From contig NZ_VHIZ01000048.1 of assembly GCF_006494375.1 (NCBI RefSeq), positions 1 through 64,000 of the forward strand: a stretch of 64,000 nt of DNA, in the 5' to 3' direction. A program made the translations under genes and the position numbers. This document shows, in pieces, positions 1 to 8,860 of this stretch. How positions within the stretch are numbered: the stretch's first letter is position 1; every line of letters begins with the position of its first letter. The stretch is from Pantoea anthophila (GTDB taxonomy: Bacteria; Pseudomonadota; Gammaproteobacteria; Enterobacterales; Enterobacteriaceae). The notes under the pieces are model-generated. The model had not been told where the DNA came from, did no database searches, and saw nothing but the letters and a program-made list of their open reading frames with translations.

Positions 1-2664
1 TATATCACTTGGCTCGATATAGAAAGAGAAGTTAAAAGAAAGTTTAAGTTTAAAAATAAATTAGAGAATATCAAAGCTATCTATTGTTACTCATCAGGGA
101 TGGAGGTTGAGTATATTAATGATAAAGAATTGGCTATTTCTGATTTAAATGAAATATTTAATGACTCAATTGTTCGAAAAGAAGATGAGTTATTGTTGTT
201 TGTGGAAATAGGTGGGCCGGAATATCTAATTGAATTAATCCCTACTATTGGGGTGAAGAAAGAAACGAACATAGTTTATCCACTGTGGCGTGAACATGTA
301 TATATTGAAAATGCAAGTTTCAAACAACCAGAACAATGGGGGAATGGGCCCAAATTCTGTGCATTTCATTCATTCAAAGGTGGTGTCGGGCGTACAACAT
401 CTTTAATGACTTATGCAAGTGCAGCATTAGAAAATGACAATATTAAAAAAATATTATTGATAGATGGTGATCTTGAGGCTCCGGGCCTTACCTTATGGCT
501 TGATGCGGAAAACTTGGGAAAAGTAACGTATACAAACTTTTTAGAGGCAATTCAATTCTCGGAAGGAAAGTTTGAAGCAACAATAGATTACTTCGCTAAA
601 GAGTTGAGGAAAAGTTCAATTAGTATTGATGGTAGTTCAAAGGAGATTTTTGTTCTCCCCTCAGCATTATCCTTAGAAAGTATTATGGATATGCCTGTAA
701 CACCAGATCATATTTCTAAAAACATTGATAATCCATATATACTAAGTGACTTACTAAGACTTTTAGGTGATAAGCTTGAGGTGGATGTTATTCTGATTGA
801 CTTGCGTGCTGGACTAAGTGAACTTTCTAGCCCTTTAATTTTTGATCCAAGAGTTGAGCATTTTTTTGTTTCAACGATCGCAAAGCAATCAGTTGTCGGT
901 ATTGGCGAAGTATTAAAGAAAATTCATAGTTCAATTAAAAATACTTATCCTAATTTAAGCGATAAGCCGACAGTCATAATAAGTATGCTGACAAAGCTGC
1001 TCCGAGATTCTTCTAGTTATACAGAAGCCATTCAAATTGTTAATGAGGCATATCCGGCCATTGAAGATGAAGATGTGATTTCTCAGTCAATTGAGTTATT
1101 GGAATTTGATTTTGATGAGAATTTAATGAGTGTGTCTAATATTAAAGATGCGCTATCTTTGTTGAGAAAATCAAGCATTTATGGAAGCGCAAAGGATTGG
1201 GTTGCCGACGTCGAATTAATTGATTCTTCTAAGGAGGGTGATGATTTCCAAGGCAACGATAGTGGATTGCAACGATTATATGATACTTGTCAGTCCTTCC
1301 AGTTTGCTGAGAATACCAGTGAAGATGATATGTTGGTCATCGACCCAATTCGCAATCTAGCTAAAAATTATGCCGACTCACTGCCAAATGTTGTGTCAAT
1401 AGGGGCTAAAGGGGCTGGCAAAACATTCACATATTTACAAGTTTGCAAGTCGAAAAGTTGGAGTAATTTTATATTCAAGGTAAATAATAAGGTCAAGTCT
1501 AGTGTTCATGCGAGCATATTTCCATGGATTTCTTCAACTAACCTTAATGAGAAGATTAGGGGGCAAGTCGCAGAACAGCGCGCAGATTGTTTGACTGAGA
1601 TTTCAGCGCAATCACCACGCAATTTATTTCTCAATGTTAAAAAAATAACTGACGCATTGGCGAGCGATACTACTAGTTGGGATGATTTTTGGCAGAATCT
1701 ATTAGTTTCTGAAATAATTGGTGAAAATAAAAACTTAAAGGATTTGAATGATTATCTAATAAGTATTGATAAGACTATTGTTTTATTAGTTGATGGTGTA
1801 GAAGATATACTTTTTGCGCCAGAAAAGGATGTAAATCATAATTCTGCAATTAGGTCGCTCCTGAATTTACCAAATGCTATATCTGACTTGCAGAATAGAA
1901 GGATAGGGTTGGTATGTTTTGTGAGGGCTGACTATGTACAGTCTGCAATTAAGCAAAATGTTAACCAATACGTCGCTAAGTATCAACAGTTTAGATTAGA
2001 GTGGACGCCTGAATCCTTTTTAAGATTAGCTTATTGGATAAGTGCTAAAGCTGAAGTTATAGATGCTAATGAACTGGATGCTGAGTCTGGTAGTCTTAAT
2101 TTCCTACTAAGCAATCTTGAACGTCTTTGGGGAAAGAAATTAGGACGTGATAATTCAAAAGAGGCTAGCTCTGCAAGATGGGTCTTTGCTGCGCTCTGCG
2201 ATTTGAATGGCCGACTTCAAGCTCGAGATCTTGTTAGATTCTTAAAATTCTCAGCTGACAATATGCTCAAAGCACCTTCAAATGGAATCAAAATAGAATT
2301 TTGGTTAGATCGACTTTTAGCTCCTGAAGCCATCAGACGTTCGTTGAATTCTTGCAGCCAAGAAAAAGTCGATGAAGCTGAGAAGGAAATTAAACCATTA
2401 GAACAGTGGATCAATAACTTAAAAAATGTATCGCCAGATTTGAAAAAAGTTCCTTTTAACCCTCAAGAGGTTGGTTTAGACCTGCCTCTTTTAACCTCGC
2501 TAAAAGAACTCGGTGTCATTTATGAGGATACAGATCAACCTAATGAAGAACGCTTTTATTTGCCTGAGATTTACCGTACAGGCTTGCAGTTCTCTTCAGC
2601 GGTGGGGGGAAGGCCACGAGTTCAGGCTCTCTTAAAACGTAACCTAGGTGGTATACCGTTCTAA
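1..2664 (+). CDS. KGGVGR-motif ParA/MinD-like ATPase with a second P-loop domain (5' partial)
   Basis: The reading frame is open from the first base of the window, so the Met at position 100 is internal and the true start lies upstream. About 887 codons are visible. The first NTPase domain carries a deviant Walker A, KGGVGRTT, near visible residue 126, followed by LLIDGDLEAPG, typical of the Mrp/MinD/ParA (SIMIBI) class. A second P-loop, GAKGAGKT, lies near residue 468 with a Walker B-like LLVDGVED near 595, suggesting an AAA or STAND-like module. The stretch before the first P-loop is unassigned. Base composition is clearly AT-rich compared with the metabolic genes to the right, which suggests transfer. 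KGGVGR-variant ATPases are often found in bacterial conflict or defence loci. A defence role here is inference; the partner gene, if any, is off the left edge. Confidence 0.75.
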   Translation, partial: YITWLDIEREVKRKFKFKNKLENIKAIYCYSSGMEVEYINDKELAISDLNEIFNDSIVRKEDELLLFVEIGGPEYLIELIPTIGVKKETNIVYPLWREHVYIENASFKQPEQWGNGPKFCAFHSFKGGVGRTTSLMTYASAALENDNIKKILLIDGDLEAPGLTLWLDAENLGKVTYTNFLEAIQFSEGKFEATIDYFAKELRKSSISIDGSSKEIFVLPSALSLESIMDMPVTPDHISKNIDNPYILSDLLRLLGDKLEVDVILIDLRAGLSELSSPLIFDPRVEHFFVSTIAKQSVVGIGEVLKKIHSSIKNTYPNLSDKPTVIISMLTKLLRDSSSYTEAIQIVNEAYPAIEDEDVISQSIELLEFDFDENLMSVSNIKDALSLLRKSSIYGSAKDWVADVELIDSSKEGDDFQGNDSGLQRLYDTCQSFQFAENTSEDDMLVIDPIRNLAKNYADSLPNVVSIGAKGAGKTFTYLQVCKSKSWSNFIFKVNNKVKSSVHASIFPWISSTNLNEKIRGQVAEQRADCLTEISAQSPRNLFLNVKKITDALASDTTSWDDFWQNLLVSEIIGENKNLKDLNDYLISIDKTIVLLVDGVEDILFAPEKDVNHNSAIRSLLNLPNAISDLQNRRIGLVCFVRADYVQSAIKQNVNQYVAKYQQFRLEWTPESFLRLAYWISAKAEVIDANELDAESGSLNFLLSNLERLWGKKLGRDNSKEASSARWVFAALCDLNGRLQARDLVRFLKFSADNMLKAPSNGIKIEFWLDRLLAPEAIRRSLNSCSQEKVDEAEKEIKPLEQWINNLKNVSPDLKKVPFNPQEVGLDLPLLTSLKELGVIYEDTDQPNEERFYLPEIYRTGLQFSSAVGGRPRVQALLKRNLGGIPF

Positions 2665-2722
2665 AAGAAAGCGCGTAGTTGGTTAAGCGCGCAATGCTAT
2701 CCCCGCCACGCCTGCCCGCTTT

Positions 2723-2836
2723 ATGCATCGCTTTTCATACAAGTGCATGATGCGGGCCGGGCCGCGCCCGGTATGGCCTGAACGGGGAAAAGCGGTGCAT
2801 AGTTTTGCATGCAGAATCATGCACGCTATGCATGCA
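2723..2836. repeat. TGCAT/ATGCA-rich cluster downstream of the ogr-like gene
   Basis: Within about 115 bases the pentamer TGCAT or its complement recurs about nine times, including palindromes ATGCAT at 2723-2728, GCATGC at 2807-2812 and overlapping copies at 2828-2836. It lies between the stop of the large ATPase and the terminator of the Ogr-like gene. In P2-type phages the attachment site and integrase follow ogr, so protein-binding repeats of an att or replication region are possible, but no match to a known site was recognised. Confidence 0.4.
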
Positions 2837-2894
2837 CGGCTCTTTACAAAGCGGCTGGCCAGAAAAGGGCTTCAGAAAGGCAAAACAAAGACAC

Positions 2895-2913
2895 AAAAAA
2901 GCCGCTGGTCGGC
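2895..2913 (-). terminator. Intrinsic terminator of the ogr-like gene
   Basis: On the minus strand GCCG-ACCAG-CGGC (2901-2913) is followed directly by six T residues (2895-2900), starting 16 bases past the stop of the Ogr-like gene. The stem is short (4 bp) but GC-only. Confidence 0.5.
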
Positions 2914-2928
2914 AGCTGCTGTGCGGGA

Positions 2929-3180
2929 TTAATGCACTTGGCGGAATGCAGAACCGTAACGGCCCAGCTTCTGGCGTTCCTTTATCGGTTCCGGCGGTGC
3001 TTCCGGTACTTTTTCCGGCTGCGGCGGTGCGGTGATGACCTTTGTGATGCTTTCATTTGTCTTGAAGGTGCAGGAACAGTCCAGGTTAGTGCACTGGTGA
3101 TAACGCTCTTTCACCTGTTCGGACATATAGCGGCTCGATTTGGTGTGTGCTGCGCTTTTGCAGTAGGGACAGTGCATCAT
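2929..3180 (-). CDS. Ogr/Delta-family zinc-finger late transcription activator
   Basis: This 83-residue protein begins MMHCPYCKSAAHTKSS and shows the Ogr/Delta arrangement: a CPYC pair near the N-terminus, then C-x4-C (CTNLDC) about 25 residues later, followed by a basic or proline-rich tail. P2 Ogr and satellite P4 Delta bind upstream of phage late promoters and recruit RNA polymerase through its alpha subunit. The single finger matches P2-type Ogr; P4 Delta has two. Its start overlaps the stop of the upstream minus-strand fragment (ATGA), and a terminator follows. No integrase, capsid or replication gene is present, so this is a remnant of a prophage or satellite. Codon 1 could be either of the first two Met. 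Confidence 0.8.
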   Translation of the reverse strand: MMHCPYCKSAAHTKSSRYMSEQVKERYHQCTNLDCSCTFKTNESITKVITAPPQPEKVPEAPPEPIKERQKLGRYGSAFRQVH

Positions 3181-3518
3181 TTCTGGCTGCCCTCCTGAAG
3201 TTTTACACGCTGTGCCCGGATCGATTCTCCCAGTTTCTGACGGCGCAGGGGGCGTGTATAAAGCTCCATATCAACTCCCGTCAGGGCCGGGCGTTGCAGG
3301 CCGATATTCTCCAGCAGCGGTGCCTCTTTCAGCACGCTTTCCGGCAGGGCCGCAGCCGCTTGAGTCAGCGCTTTACCGACCAGATAAGCCACGTCCTTAA
3401 TACTATCCCGGTCGTCTCCGGAAAATGTCAGAGAGAGTTCTGCACAATGGTAACGCTCATCTATTATGAAATTATAGTCAGATCGATTAAAGTGAAAATT
3501 AACAATAGTTAATGGGTT
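3177..3518 (-). pseudogene. 5'-truncated phage or satellite gene upstream of ogr
   Basis: An open frame of about 113 codons ends in translational overlap with the Ogr-like gene. It has no ATG anywhere; the only conventional start is a GTG at 3392, in the middle of well-formed coding sequence. Residues before that GTG (for example ERYHCAELSLTFSGDD) still read as protein. Upstream of about 3490 the sequence turns abruptly AT-rich and reaches a stop at 3519-3521. The simplest reading is that the N-terminal part was lost at a recombination junction. The family was not recognised. A short GTG-started protein of 71 residues is the alternative. Confidence 0.5.
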
Positions 3519-3895
3519 TTATAAAAATAAAATATCCCCAGCCAAAGCTGATAAGTAAAAAGTAAATATGGAAAATGAATCTTATGAATTTAGATTGTGG
3601 GGATGTAATCGTGGGTTTTAGAACGGTGTGGCAACCTATATGTCCCTTTGCAACTGCTTAGGTTGTTATTTCATTATGAAGTTTAATGATGAATTAGAAT
3701 TTGTATGTGATATATCTGACTAAAAAATTTGGTTATGAACACATTAACTGGGATTATGATATTTTCACAGCGCCTGCAAATCACTCTCCATGTATCTATT
3801 ACAAACAAATACTTGCGATCCAACTCTCATCATGGAAAATACCTAACCATAAGCAAGATTTATCTGAATAATTTAACTTAAGTTACGGGATAGCG
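3519..3895. other. AT-rich intergenic stretch between phage remnant and helicase gene
   Basis: No intact gene is present. A 17-codon ORF at 3568 (MENESYEFRLWG...) looks like the start of a decayed gene, and a frameshifted coding remnant follows (listed separately). The promoter for the helicase gene must lie here, but no convincing -35/-10 pair was singled out. Confidence 0.4.
3676..3871 (+). pseudogene. Small decayed coding remnant with a frameshift
   Basis: Frame one from an ATG at 3676 reads MKFNDELEFVCDISD and stops at 3721-3723. The +1 frame then reads KKFGYEHINWDYDIFTAP and continues protein-like to a TAA at 3869-3871. The switch occurs at a run of six A residues. Amino-acid composition looks coding rather than random, but no family was recognised. 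It may be the tail of a gene broken when the neighbouring phage DNA recombined. Confidence 0.3.
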
Positions 3896-6800
3896 ATGGA
3901 CAGCAATACTCTGAGATTCACTTCGTACTGGCGTAATACACTGGCTGACGCCGAGTCGGGTAAAGGGACATTCGAGCGTAAAGATGAAGAGTCATTCACG
4001 CAGTGGATGAGCGTTGATCAGGGGAAACTTGATGACAAAATTGTTCAATCGTTCTTTGAGGGTGAAGACAACCAGGTTAAGACGGTTGAGGTGTTGTTAC
4101 GACCACAGGTATGGATACGCCTGTTAAAGCATGGCAAAGAACGCACGACAGGCGCGCCCGGTTTTATTACGCCCCTTGTGACATCTGCGTTGCTTAACCG
4201 TGAAGGTTTTTTGTTCCCTGCGTCACCAGCCACTATACCCCGTGACCTGCTTGAGCCACTTCCGAAGGGGAGCTTTTCGATTGGTGAGATGGATCAGTAT
4301 GACAGATACAAAACCACTCATAATTCAATCACTTTTTGTCCCAGTAACGAGGATGAGAACGTTGAGGAGACCGATGAGCAACGCGAAGAGCGTTATGCTC
4401 GTCATCAAGCGTTGTGGCAAAAGTATCTTGAAGACGCAGGCGAACTTTTAAAATTTGTTGCTGGCAAATGGCTCGAAGCACCTGAGCAATATGAACTGGC
4501 TGGATATGGCTACGTTATTAAAGCCAGCCAGCCAGGTGGTGCCAGCATTCATATCCTGCCTATGTACGATCATCTGCTGTCGTGCAAAAAAGAGGTGCCA
4601 TTGCTGGCGCGTTTTGCCTCGAAAGATAAGTTTCCTGTTGAGCCGCTCCTTGCCAGTAATGCGATGCTCAGTGAGCGATTGGGGCACTCCGGTGACAAGT
4701 TCCCATTGGCTGTGGCTCAGCGCGATGCTCTGAGCCACTATCTCACTCAGCAGCCGGGCGATGTTCTTGCTGTAAACGGTCCTCCTGGAACGGGCAAAAC
4801 CACTCTGGTTCTTTCAATTATTGCCACTGAATGGGCGAGAGCTGCTTTAAACAAAACTGAACCGCCGGTAGTGATCGCGACATCAACAAATAACCAGGCT
4901 GTGACCAACATTATCGAGGCTTTTGGCAAAGACTTTTCTGCCGGTTCCGGACCTATGGCCGGGCGTTGGCTCCCTGATGTGAAAAGTTTTGGCGCTTATT
5001 TCCCATCTTCAGGTCGAAAGGCAGAGGCAGCACAAAAATATCAGACGGAGGATTTTTTCCAGCGTGTTGAATCTCTTGAATATGCTGAAGACGCAAAGAT
5101 CTTCTTCCTTGAAAAAGCGAGGATGGCTTTTCCTGCTGAGGAATGTCGTTCTCCAGAACACGTTGTAAATCTCTTGCATGACCGTTTAGCTGATGTTTTT
5201 TCAAAGCTTAAGCAAATTGAGCCTGCGTGGAACAGACTAAACGCAATCCGTCAGGAACAGCGTGCCATAAGTGACGATCTCGATCTGTATTTGCAGGACA
5301 AGAGAACGCTGCTGCTCAATAGAACAAATGAAATCTCACTTTTAACGCAAGGCAAAAAACAGTGGCAGCAATATCGAGCCGGTGAGTCGATTATGTTCGC
5401 GCTCTTCTCTTGGCTTCCCGCTATTCGTACTAAACGCCACTATCAAATGAACCTGTTTTTAGAGTCTACCTTTGGCGCCAGAATGGCAGCATTTCAGGGT
5501 GCGCTGCCTGATGGGATTGATGCCTTTATCGATGGCCTTATTGCACAAGCGAACAAAGAGCAGGATGGATATCAGCAGCAGATTGACCTTGCTGAAGAAA
5601 TTTCGCAACGTGAAAAGAAAGCTGCCCAATGCTGGTGTGAAATTACCCATTCACTGGGTTATGTTGGCGTATCGGAGCTAAGCCTGAACGAAGCCGATGA
5701 ACTTGCCGATACACAGCTGCGTTTTCCTGCGTTTCTGCTGGCAACGCATTACTGGGAAGGCCGATGGCTGATGGATATGGCTGCCATCGATAATCTTCAG
5801 AATGAAAGAAAACGCAACGGCGCTAAAACTGTTAAGGCTCGCTGGCAGCGCAGGATGAAGCTGACACCATGTGTTGTGATGACCTGCTTTATGCTGCCTC
5901 GGCATATGCTCATCAAAGAACATGTTGGCGGGAAGAAGTTCGATGATAGCTATTTATATAACTTTGCCGATTTATTAATCGTTGATGAGGCAGGCCAGGT
6001 GCTTCCAGAGGTTGCAGCAGCCTCTTTCGCACTGGCAAAGAAAGCGTTAGTGATTGGTGATACAGAACAGATCGCGCCTATCTGGAATAGCCTGCCAGCA
6101 ATTGATATTGGCAATATGGTAGAGGAGAACATCCTTTCGGGGGGGACGCAGGAAGAACTCACTGAAGCTTATGCTCTGGTATGTGACTCAGGAAAAAGCG
6201 CTGCGTCTGGCAGTGTCATGAAAGTTGCGCAGTTCAGCTCGCGATATCAGTACGATCCGGATTTAGCCCGTGGAATGTATCTTTACGAGCATCGTCGTTG
6301 TTTTGACAACATCATTGGTTACTGTAATACCCTCAGCTATCACGGTAAGTTGCAGCCCAGGCGCGGGGAACAAAAAGAGACGATTTTCCCGGCAATGGGC
6401 TATTTGCATGTTGATGGCAGAGGTATGCAGTCTAACGGTGGAAGTCGCTACAACGCCTTTGAAGCTGAGACCATAGCAGCATGGCTTGCGGCTCACAAAG
6501 AAGATATTGAGCGTCATTACGATAAACCGTTGCACAAACTGGTTGGCGTTGTGACGCCATTTTCAGCGCAGGTCAGTGCTATAAAAATGGCATTACGCCG
6601 GCTTGATATTAACTGTAGCGGCGATGAGGATTCGCTTACCGTTGGAACCGTGCATTCGCTGCAGGGAGCAGAAAGGGCAATTGTGCTGTTCTCGCCGGTT
6701 TATTCAAAACATGAGGATGGAGGGTTTATCGACAGCGACAGCAGCATGCTGAACGTTGCGGTATCCCGCGCGAAAGACAGCTTCCTGGTCTTTGGTGATA

Positions 6801-7411
6801 TGGACCTGTTTGAGATCCAGCCAGGCTCTTCACCGAGAGGTCTGCTGGCGAAATACCTGTTTGCCTCTTCCGATAATGCATTGCAGTTTGAGCAAAAAGA
6901 ACGGCACGATCTTAGTACAGCAAAAACGCAAATCTCTGCTTTACATGGCGTCGAGCAACATGATGCGTTTCTGAACCAGACATTTGACACTATCAGTAGA
7001 AGCATCACCATCGTTTCTCCATGGCTAACCTGGCAAAAACTGGAAGATACGGGGTTTCTTGCGTCAATGCAGCAGGCACGCGCTCGTGGTATCGACATCA
7101 CTGTGGTCACCGATAAAAGTTTCAATACTGAGGACGCCAGTTATGAAAAGTACAAAGCCAAGCTGCAGCGTCTCAATGATGCTATGGAAAAGCTTAATCA
7201 GATGGGTATTGCAGCAAAGCTGGTTAATCGTGTTCACAGTAAAATTGTAATTGGTGACGACGGGTTATTATGTATAGGTTCATTCAATTGGTTTAGCGCT
7301 ACCCGGGATGAGAAGTATCAACGATACGATACGTCGATGGTATACCGTGGAGAAAGCTTAAAAGATGAAATTAAGACGATATTCTCCAGCCTGGAGCTGC
7401 GTCAGTTGTAA
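3896..7411 (+). CDS. SF1 (DNA2/NAM7-like) helicase fused to a phospholipase-D-type nuclease domain
   Basis: A single 1171-residue polypeptide. An unassigned N-terminal region of about 280 residues precedes the helicase core: Walker [10 protein letters not shown] near 295, motif II DEAG near 697, a GDTEQIAP motif III near 722, HSLQGAER near 920 and SRAKDSF near 957. The insert between motifs I and II is long and helical. The last 150 residues carry a single HKD motif ([10 protein letters not shown], near 1113) followed by GSFNW, typical of PLD-family nucleases, which usually work as dimers. Helicase-nuclease fusions of this kind are frequent in anti-phage islands and nucleic-acid processing systems; a defence role is inference from architecture and from the phage-remnant context. 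A strong terminator follows, so the gene is a single-gene unit. The ATG at 3896 has only a weak ribosome binding site. Confidence 0.85.
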   Translation: MDSNTLRFTSYWRNTLADAESGKGTFERKDEESFTQWMSVDQGKLDDKIVQSFFEGEDNQVKTVEVLLRPQVWIRLLKHGKERTTGAPGFITPLVTSALLNREGFLFPASPATIPRDLLEPLPKGSFSIGEMDQYDRYKTTHNSITFCPSNEDENVEETDEQREERYARHQALWQKYLEDAGELLKFVAGKWLEAPEQYELAGYGYVIKASQPGGASIHILPMYDHLLSCKKEVPLLARFASKDKFPVEPLLASNAMLSERLGHSGDKFPLAVAQRDALSHYLTQQPGDVLAVNGPPGTGKTTLVLSIIATEWARAALNKTEPPVVIATSTNNQAVTNIIEAFGKDFSAGSGPMAGRWLPDVKSFGAYFPSSGRKAEAAQKYQTEDFFQRVESLEYAEDAKIFFLEKARMAFPAEECRSPEHVVNLLHDRLADVFSKLKQIEPAWNRLNAIRQEQRAISDDLDLYLQDKRTLLLNRTNEISLLTQGKKQWQQYRAGESIMFALFSWLPAIRTKRHYQMNLFLESTFGARMAAFQGALPDGIDAFIDGLIAQANKEQDGYQQQIDLAEEISQREKKAAQCWCEITHSLGYVGVSELSLNEADELADTQLRFPAFLLATHYWEGRWLMDMAAIDNLQNERKRNGAKTVKARWQRRMKLTPCVVMTCFMLPRHMLIKEHVGGKKFDDSYLYNFADLLIVDEAGQVLPEVAAASFALAKKALVIGDTEQIAPIWNSLPAIDIGNMVEENILSGGTQEELTEAYALVCDSGKSAASGSVMKVAQFSSRYQYDPDLARGMYLYEHRRCFDNIIGYCNTLSYHGKLQPRRGEQKETIFPAMGYLHVDGRGMQSNGGSRYNAFEAETIAAWLAAHKEDIERHYDKPLHKLVGVVTPFSAQVSAIKMALRRLDINCSGDEDSLTVGTVHSLQGAERAIVLFSPVYSKHEDGGFIDSDSSMLNVAVSRAKDSFLVFGDMDLFEIQPGSSPRGLLAKYLFASSDNALQFEQKERHDLSTAKTQISALHGVEQHDAFLNQTFDTISRSITIVSPWLTWQKLEDTGFLASMQQARARGIDITVVTDKSFNTEDASYEKYKAKLQRLNDAMEKLNQMGIAAKLVNRVHSKIVIGDDGLLCIGSFNWFSATRDEKYQRYDTSMVYRGESLKDEIKTIFSSLELRQL

Positions 7412-7444
7412 TTCCGGCGTTTTTTGAATTTATTCAGAGAGTGG

Positions 7445-7481
7445 CCTGACAACATTGTTATAATACTGTTGTCAGGTTTTT
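7445..7481 (+). terminator. Strong intrinsic terminator of the helicase-PLD gene
   Basis: A perfect 10-bp stem (CCTGACAACA at 7445-7454 pairing with TGTTGTCAGG at 7467-7476) with a 12-base loop is followed by five T residues, 33 bases after the stop codon. Confidence 0.85.
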
Positions 7482-7775
7482 CCTCTGATTCCACCGCTCT
7501 AATAACAAGCTACGTTACAAGGAAAGCTAATTTATATTGTCGTTAATGCATACTGCCGCAATTCCGTATAATGAGGTAGTTAAGGGTCATTTAAAATTTG
7601 CTAAAATTCATGCTGAAAAAATCTACTATCTGATATATTCGTTGTGATATGGCCTGACGGCTGCTTGCATTCCCTCACCACAAGCGAGTAATAAAGAGCC
7701 TCAGTCAAAAGTGCGTTAGTTGCGCTTTTTATCCGGCCTGAATAATCTGAGATACATCATACAAGGAGAGTATTT
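7482..7775. other. Intergenic leader before the HExxH gene
   Basis: About 290 bases without a recognisable gene. AT-rich up to 7640, then mixed composition. A strong ribosome binding site (AAGGAGAG) at 7761-7768 serves the downstream ATG. No operator was identified. Confidence 0.5.
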
Positions 7776-8318
7776 ATGAGTGCACAGGCAGAAGAAGGAA
7801 CATTACGGCGGATGACGTTAGGCGAGATAGCAATGGCTCGAAGAGTGTTTGGTGATTCAATAGTGTATAGTCGTGTCTGGATTCATTGCGACAGTTATTT
7901 ACCATTCGGACTTCAGAAAAAAAACTACGCTATGACCCCTAACGGAGAGTTGTGGTACAGAAAAACCATGTACAAAAAAGACTTCTCCGCGCACTCTGTT
8001 TTCATCGAAGATAAATATGTTTTCATCCATGAGCTGGGGCACGTGTGGCAACATCAGCACGGGCAATGGGTGAGAATGCGGGGCGCATTTAGCTGGGCTG
8101 CTGAATATACCTACAGATTAGATAAAGACAAGCTAACCGATTACTCTCTTGAACAGCAAGCCTCTGTTTTAGCTGATTACTGGTTACTGCTGGTTTATGG
8201 GATAAGTCAGTGGTCTTTCTATCAGAGGCCTGGGCGCATGGGTATGTACAGGGGGGCAGATATGTTGCAGGATGTCCCCTTGCTTTATCAGAAAATCGTA
8301 ACAGGGAAGGAGCGGTAA
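7776..8318 (+). CDS. Small HExxH zinc-peptidase-like protein of type VI/Rhs neighbourhoods
   Basis: The protein has 180 residues, no signal peptide and a clear HELGHVWQHQHG segment near residue 89 that supplies the zinc-binding HExxH pair plus further histidines. Proteins with a HELxHVWQ signature are commonly annotated beside VgrG/Rhs type VI secretion genes. Whether they are peptidases or accessory factors is not established, and no vgrG or rhs gene is present here. The start is supported by AAGGAGAG seven bases upstream. The lipoprotein gene follows after two bases, indicating co-transcription. Role as an effector or orphan effector accessory is inference. Confidence 0.6.
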   Translation: MSAQAEEGTLRRMTLGEIAMARRVFGDSIVYSRVWIHCDSYLPFGLQKKNYAMTPNGELWYRKTMYKKDFSAHSVFIEDKYVFIHELGHVWQHQHGQWVRMRGAFSWAAEYTYRLDKDKLTDYSLEQQASVLADYWLLLVYGISQWSFYQRPGRMGMYRGADMLQDVPLLYQKIVTGKER

Positions 8319-8320
8319 AC

Positions 8321-8677
8321 ATGAAAAAAAGAATGTGGCTGGGAGCTATATTTCTCTTAACGGGATGCCCCGGACCGGGCGATCGAATGGTGGAGCGTGA
8401 ATCTGCGACGGCATTTCTAAAAGATAATCAGGTTTGTGTGGTGTCGCCACTGGCGCCACAGGAAAGGATCACCGCCATTCAAATCAACAGCGAAAAAAGC
8501 GACTCCCTCCATAAGATTTTTGACGAAAAGCCTGTTTATGTTCCCAAAGGTGAGTGCCTACCTCTATTCGGCTTTAAGTTCACAGCGGGAGAACATTACT
8601 ACTTCGCTTATGATGTTCAGTCTGATAAATCAGGGTCGCATTTAGTCACCGCTGAATTTTCTTATCTAAAAGAATAA
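8321..8677 (+). CDS. Small periplasmic lipoprotein, putative type VI immunity-type
   Basis: The protein has 118 residues. It starts with MKKRMWLGAIFLLTGC, a short lipoprotein signal with lipobox LLTG-C, followed by PGPGDRM. The start at 8321 is chosen over an earlier in-frame ATG at 8210 because it gives the signal peptide at once and has GGAAGGAG nine bases upstream. The mature part is a small, probably beta-rich domain with no enzymatic motif. Short lipoproteins with a GCPGPGDR-like start are annotated as putative type VI immunity periplasmic lipoproteins; this is recalled, not searched. It follows the HExxH gene after two bases, as a cognate pair would. Confidence 0.6.
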   Translation: MKKRMWLGAIFLLTGCPGPGDRMVERESATAFLKDNQVCVVSPLAPQERITAIQINSEKSDSLHKIFDEKPVYVPKGECLPLFGFKFTAGEHYYFAYDVQSDKSGSHLVTAEFSYLKE

Positions 8678-8860
8678 GGCGCTACAGATACGGCTGCGCT
8701 CCACGCTTATCTCGAAAAGCTGGGATACGTGAAGCAAAAGCGCAGTCTGGGGGAGAAGGAAATATGGGCGAAGCCCGATCAGTTGGATGGGGATCTATTC
8801 TATCTTTACTTCAACCTAACAACCCATGAGATTGAGCTGACCAGGGTTCTGAATAATTGA
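8678..8860 (+). pseudogene. Orphan C-terminal gene fragment after the lipoprotein
   Basis: Directly after the lipoprotein TAA, and in the same frame, 60 codons stay open to a TGA at 8858-8860. They read as protein (TAALHAYLEKLGYVKQK, then WAKPDQ and FYLYFNLTTHEIELTRV). There is no start codon or ribosome binding site. It looks like the tail of a second, deleted immunity- or effector-type gene, as is usual when such cassettes recombine. Readthrough of the TAA to give one longer protein is the alternative and is less likely. Confidence 0.45.

Noticed and set aside
2809..3198. Plus-strand 129-codon ORF opposite the ogr-like gene
   Set aside because: It is antisense to a recognisable Ogr zinc-finger protein and has no plausible protein features.
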